From Deltaproteobacteria bacterium (lineage in GTDB: Bacteria > Desulfobacterota > Desulfovibrionia > Desulfovibrionales > Desulfovibrionaceae): a stretch of DNA of 6,285 nt. The DNA lies in assembly GCA_020861205.1 (NCBI GenBank), contig JAJBSY010000304.1:1-6285 (forward strand). The letters run 5' to 3'. The position numbers and the translations under genes are program-made. Positions 4,765 through 6,285 of the stretch are shown here, piece by piece. A model generated the notes under the pieces. That model was not told the origin of the DNA and did not search any database. It was given only the letters and a program-made list of their open reading frames with translations. Every line of letters begins with the position of its first letter. The stretch's first letter is position 1.

Positions 4765-5949
4765 TCAGCGTTTCCCTTTCGTCCGCGCGTCGACCGCCCG
4801 TTTGACGGCCGCGAGATAGGCGCGGCGGTCCTCGTGCTGCTTGGCCGTACCCACCGCGCTATCCCAGGCGCTCAGCATGACGACGACCAGGTTCCGCGCG
4901 GGGTCCACGTGGATCAACTGCCCGAAGATGCCGCTGGCCTGGTAGGCGCCGTTCTCCCGCACCCACATCTGGTAGCCGTAAGGCCGTTTCCGGTTCCGGG
5001 ACGGCCTGCTCGCCGTCGCGGTTTCGCGCATCCAGCCGGAGGGCAGTATAGCTTCGCCGCCGATCTTCCCGTCCTCGAGCATGAAGCGCCCGATCCGGGC
5101 GTAATCCCGCAAGGTCGCGCTGAAACAGCAGCCGCTGACTTCCGCGCCGGACCTGTCCGTGATCCACACGGCATCGCGTTCCATGCCCAGTCTCGACCAG
5201 ATTTTTTCAGCCATATACACGGCCAGGTTCTTGCCGGTGGCGCGGCGGACGAGATGCCCGATGATCCCCGCCTCGCCGGTGCTGTATGTGAAAACGGTCC
5301 CGGGAGGGGCCTTGCGGGGCCGGGAGGCCATGTAGGCGAGGAAGTTCCGTTCCGTACCGCTGGCGAGGTCGGCGAGCTTCGCGACGTCGGATTTGGCGTC
5401 GCGGTAGTTTTCGTTCCAGGCGACTCCCGAGGTCATGGTCAGAAGCTGGCGTATGGTGACAGGCGCATAGGCTCCGCGCGCAAGTTCCGGGAGATAGTCG
5501 GCGACGCGGTCGTCCAGGCTTTTTATGCGGCCGTCCGCAATGGCCGCGCCGACGAGCAGGCCGGTCAGGGATTTCGCCATGGAGAAGGAGGTCCAGCGTT
5601 TGCCGGGACCGAACCCGCCGCGATAGCGTTCCTGGACGACAACACCGTCGTGCAGGACGAGCAGACCGTAGACGCCGTTCTTGCGCATGAACCCGGTTGT
5701 CACGTCTTCCAGGGCGAGAGCCTTGCCGTGTTGCATGGGGCTGGCGGCCGAACCGCCTTTCGAGACGGTGTTGGCCGACCAGAGGCTTTCCATGTTCTGA
5801 TATCCGCAGAGTTTTTCCGGGGTATTCCAGAACAGGATGGCCTGAGGTTTGATGTCGAGGGTTTGCCAGCATGGAGCGGCGGCGACGGTATCGGCCAAGC
5901 AGAGTGTCACGGCCAGAGCCGCAAGCGCGCGTTTTACAAACAAGGGCAT
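4765..5949 (-). CDS. Exported serine hydrolase, class C beta-lactamase fold (6-aminohexanoate-dimer-hydrolase-like)
   Basis: A 394-residue protein with a Sec signal peptide: MPLFVKRALAALAVTLCLA, with likely cleavage after the Ala-Ala-Ala at residues 23-25, before Pro-Cys-Trp. There is no convincing lipobox, so it should be soluble in the periplasm or secreted. The mature part has the serine beta-lactamase/DD-peptidase fold. SFSMAKS holds the nucleophile Ser123 and general base Lys126 (SxxK), and FTYSTGE holds Tyr222 in the second motif. The second motif reads Tyr-Ser-Thr instead of the beta-lactamase Tyr-x-Asn, as in NylB-type amide hydrolases and related esterases. IFGQLIHVDPARNLVVV (~341-357) is the family's C-terminal strand region. 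The substrate is unknown: small amides, esters or cell-wall peptides are possible, and beta-lactam resistance should not be assumed. GAGGAG (5955-5960, read on minus) lies five bases before the ATG. It follows the DUF457-type gene by 27 bases on the same strand. Confidence 0.9.
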   Translation of the reverse strand: MPLFVKRALAALAVTLCLADTVAAAPCWQTLDIKPQAILFWNTPEKLCGYQNMESLWSANTVSKGGSAASPMQHGKALALEDVTTGFMRKNGVYGLLVLHDGVVVQERYRGGFGPGKRWTSFSMAKSLTGLLVGAAIADGRIKSLDDRVADYLPELARGAYAPVTIRQLLTMTSGVAWNENYRDAKSDVAKLADLASGTERNFLAYMASRPRKAPPGTVFTYSTGEAGIIGHLVRRATGKNLAVYMAEKIWSRLGMERDAVWITDRSGAEVSGCCFSATLRDYARIGRFMLEDGKIGGEAILPSGWMRETATASRPSRNRKRPYGYQMWVRENGAYQASGIFGQLIHVDPARNLVVVMLSAWDSAVGTAKQHEDRRAYLAAVKRAVDARTKGKR

Positions 5950-5976
5950 GGAAACTCCTCTGGCGGGAACCCGCCT

Positions 5977-6285
5977 TCACGGCCGGATCCTCCGTGACGG
6001 TATTTCGTACTCCACGGCGCGCGACGGCTTTTCATGGGCGGAGCCGCCGAGTCCCAACCGGCGGGCTGAGCGGCGCAACGAGATGCCCGCCAGGGCGAAG
6101 ATAAGGCAGGGGCCCCAGACCCAGCGCAGTTCGGACAGGATGACCCGCCTACCCCAATCGGAGAGAAACGCTGCGGGGCTGAAGGGGGAAACGACGATGG
6201 GCCGCCATGGAAGGAAATGCCGCGCTTTGTCAAAAGGCCAGAAAAAGGCCACGCCCAGGCCGCCGGACGTTGCGGCGTCGAGCGC
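5977..6285 (-). CDS. DUF457/YdjM-type membrane-bound metal-dependent hydrolase, C-terminal part (5' end outside window)
   Basis: The minus-strand frame is open from the right edge to a TGA at 5977-5979, giving the last 102 residues. The visible part begins ALDAATSGGLGVAFFWPFDK, followed by RHFLPWRPIVVSP and ILSELRWVWGPCLIFALAG. The (L)DA.T.GG.GVA.F.PF block, then the FLPWRPI.VSP block and a SE..W.W.P membrane entry, are typical of the YdjM/LexA-binding inner-membrane hydrolase family; the assignment is from memory of the family pattern. The last ~35 residues are charged and probably cytosolic. The GTG at 6250-6252 is internal, since homology continues upstream. It probably lies in one transcription unit with the serine hydrolase 27 bases downstream. 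Confidence 0.75.
   Translation of the reverse strand, partial: ALDAATSGGLGVAFFWPFDKARHFLPWRPIVVSPFSPAAFLSDWGRRVILSELRWVWGPCLIFALAGISLRRSARRLGLGGSAHEKPSRAVEYEIPSRRIRP

Noticed and set aside
5895..5915. Lipoprotein signal at Cys17 of the serine hydrolase
   Set aside because: The residue before Cys17 is Leu, not Gly/Ala/Ser, so the lipobox fails; an Ala-Ala-Ala signal peptidase I site lies further on.
4591..5997. Long + strand ORF of 468 codons
   Set aside because: It is antisense to the serine hydrolase, which has a signal peptide, catalytic motifs and a strong ribosome binding site; the translation is low-complexity Arg/Gly/Pro typical of a GC-rich shadow frame.
1..6285. CRISPR array, insertion sequence, tRNA or rRNA gene
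   Set aside because: No regularly spaced repeats, transposase-like frame, terminal repeats or RNA-gene signatures were found on either strand.

Overview
The window is GC-rich, densely coded DNA from a Gram-negative bacterium. A TonB/TolA-type periplasmic C-terminal domain and a Sec-exported serine hydrolase imply an outer membrane and periplasm. The paired XRE-cupin regulator and acyl-CoA ligase and the overall gene style fit a deltaproteobacterium such as a member of the Desulfovibrionaceae. That taxonomic guess is inference and cannot be settled from the sequence alone.

Layout from left to right. On the + strand come the 3' end of a TonB/TolA-family energy-transduction gene (2-400) and a fluoride channel gene, crcB (441-827). 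Convergent to crcB is a small MGMT-family DNA-repair gene (892-1266, minus). Divergent from that is a phosphinothricin-acetyltransferase-like GNAT enzyme (1331-1963, +). A gene-poor stretch of about 400 bases follows (1964-2369). It holds a candidate sigma70-type promoter, an inverted repeat at the predicted transcription start, a 26-codon leader ORF and a very strong intrinsic terminator. Next is a probable two-gene operon: an XRE-cupin transcription regulator (2370-2939) and an AMP-forming acyl-CoA ligase (2973-4658). A GC-rich hairpin (4709-4744) separates this operon from two minus-strand genes: an exported class C beta-lactamase-fold (6-aminohexanoate-dimer-hydrolase-like) serine hydrolase (4765-5949) and, upstream of it, the 3' end of a membrane-bound DUF457/YdjM-type metal-dependent hydrolase (5977-6285, cut by the window edge).

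The most interesting part is 2068-2279. It looks like a ribosome-mediated transcription attenuator: a short leader peptide with an Ile-Ser-Ile-Leu-Leu-Leu run that uses two consecutive CTA codons. Reading by eye, I found no other in-frame CTA in the window's genes. After it come competing hairpins and a 9-bp GC terminator with seven T residues. Leucine/branched-chain attenuators normally precede biosynthetic operons (leuABCD, ilvGMEDA, ilvBN). Here the first genes downstream are a regulator and an acyl-CoA ligase, which suggests amino-acid-responsive control of carboxylic-acid activation. This is a hypothesis. The remaining genes look like ordinary housekeeping or accessory functions.
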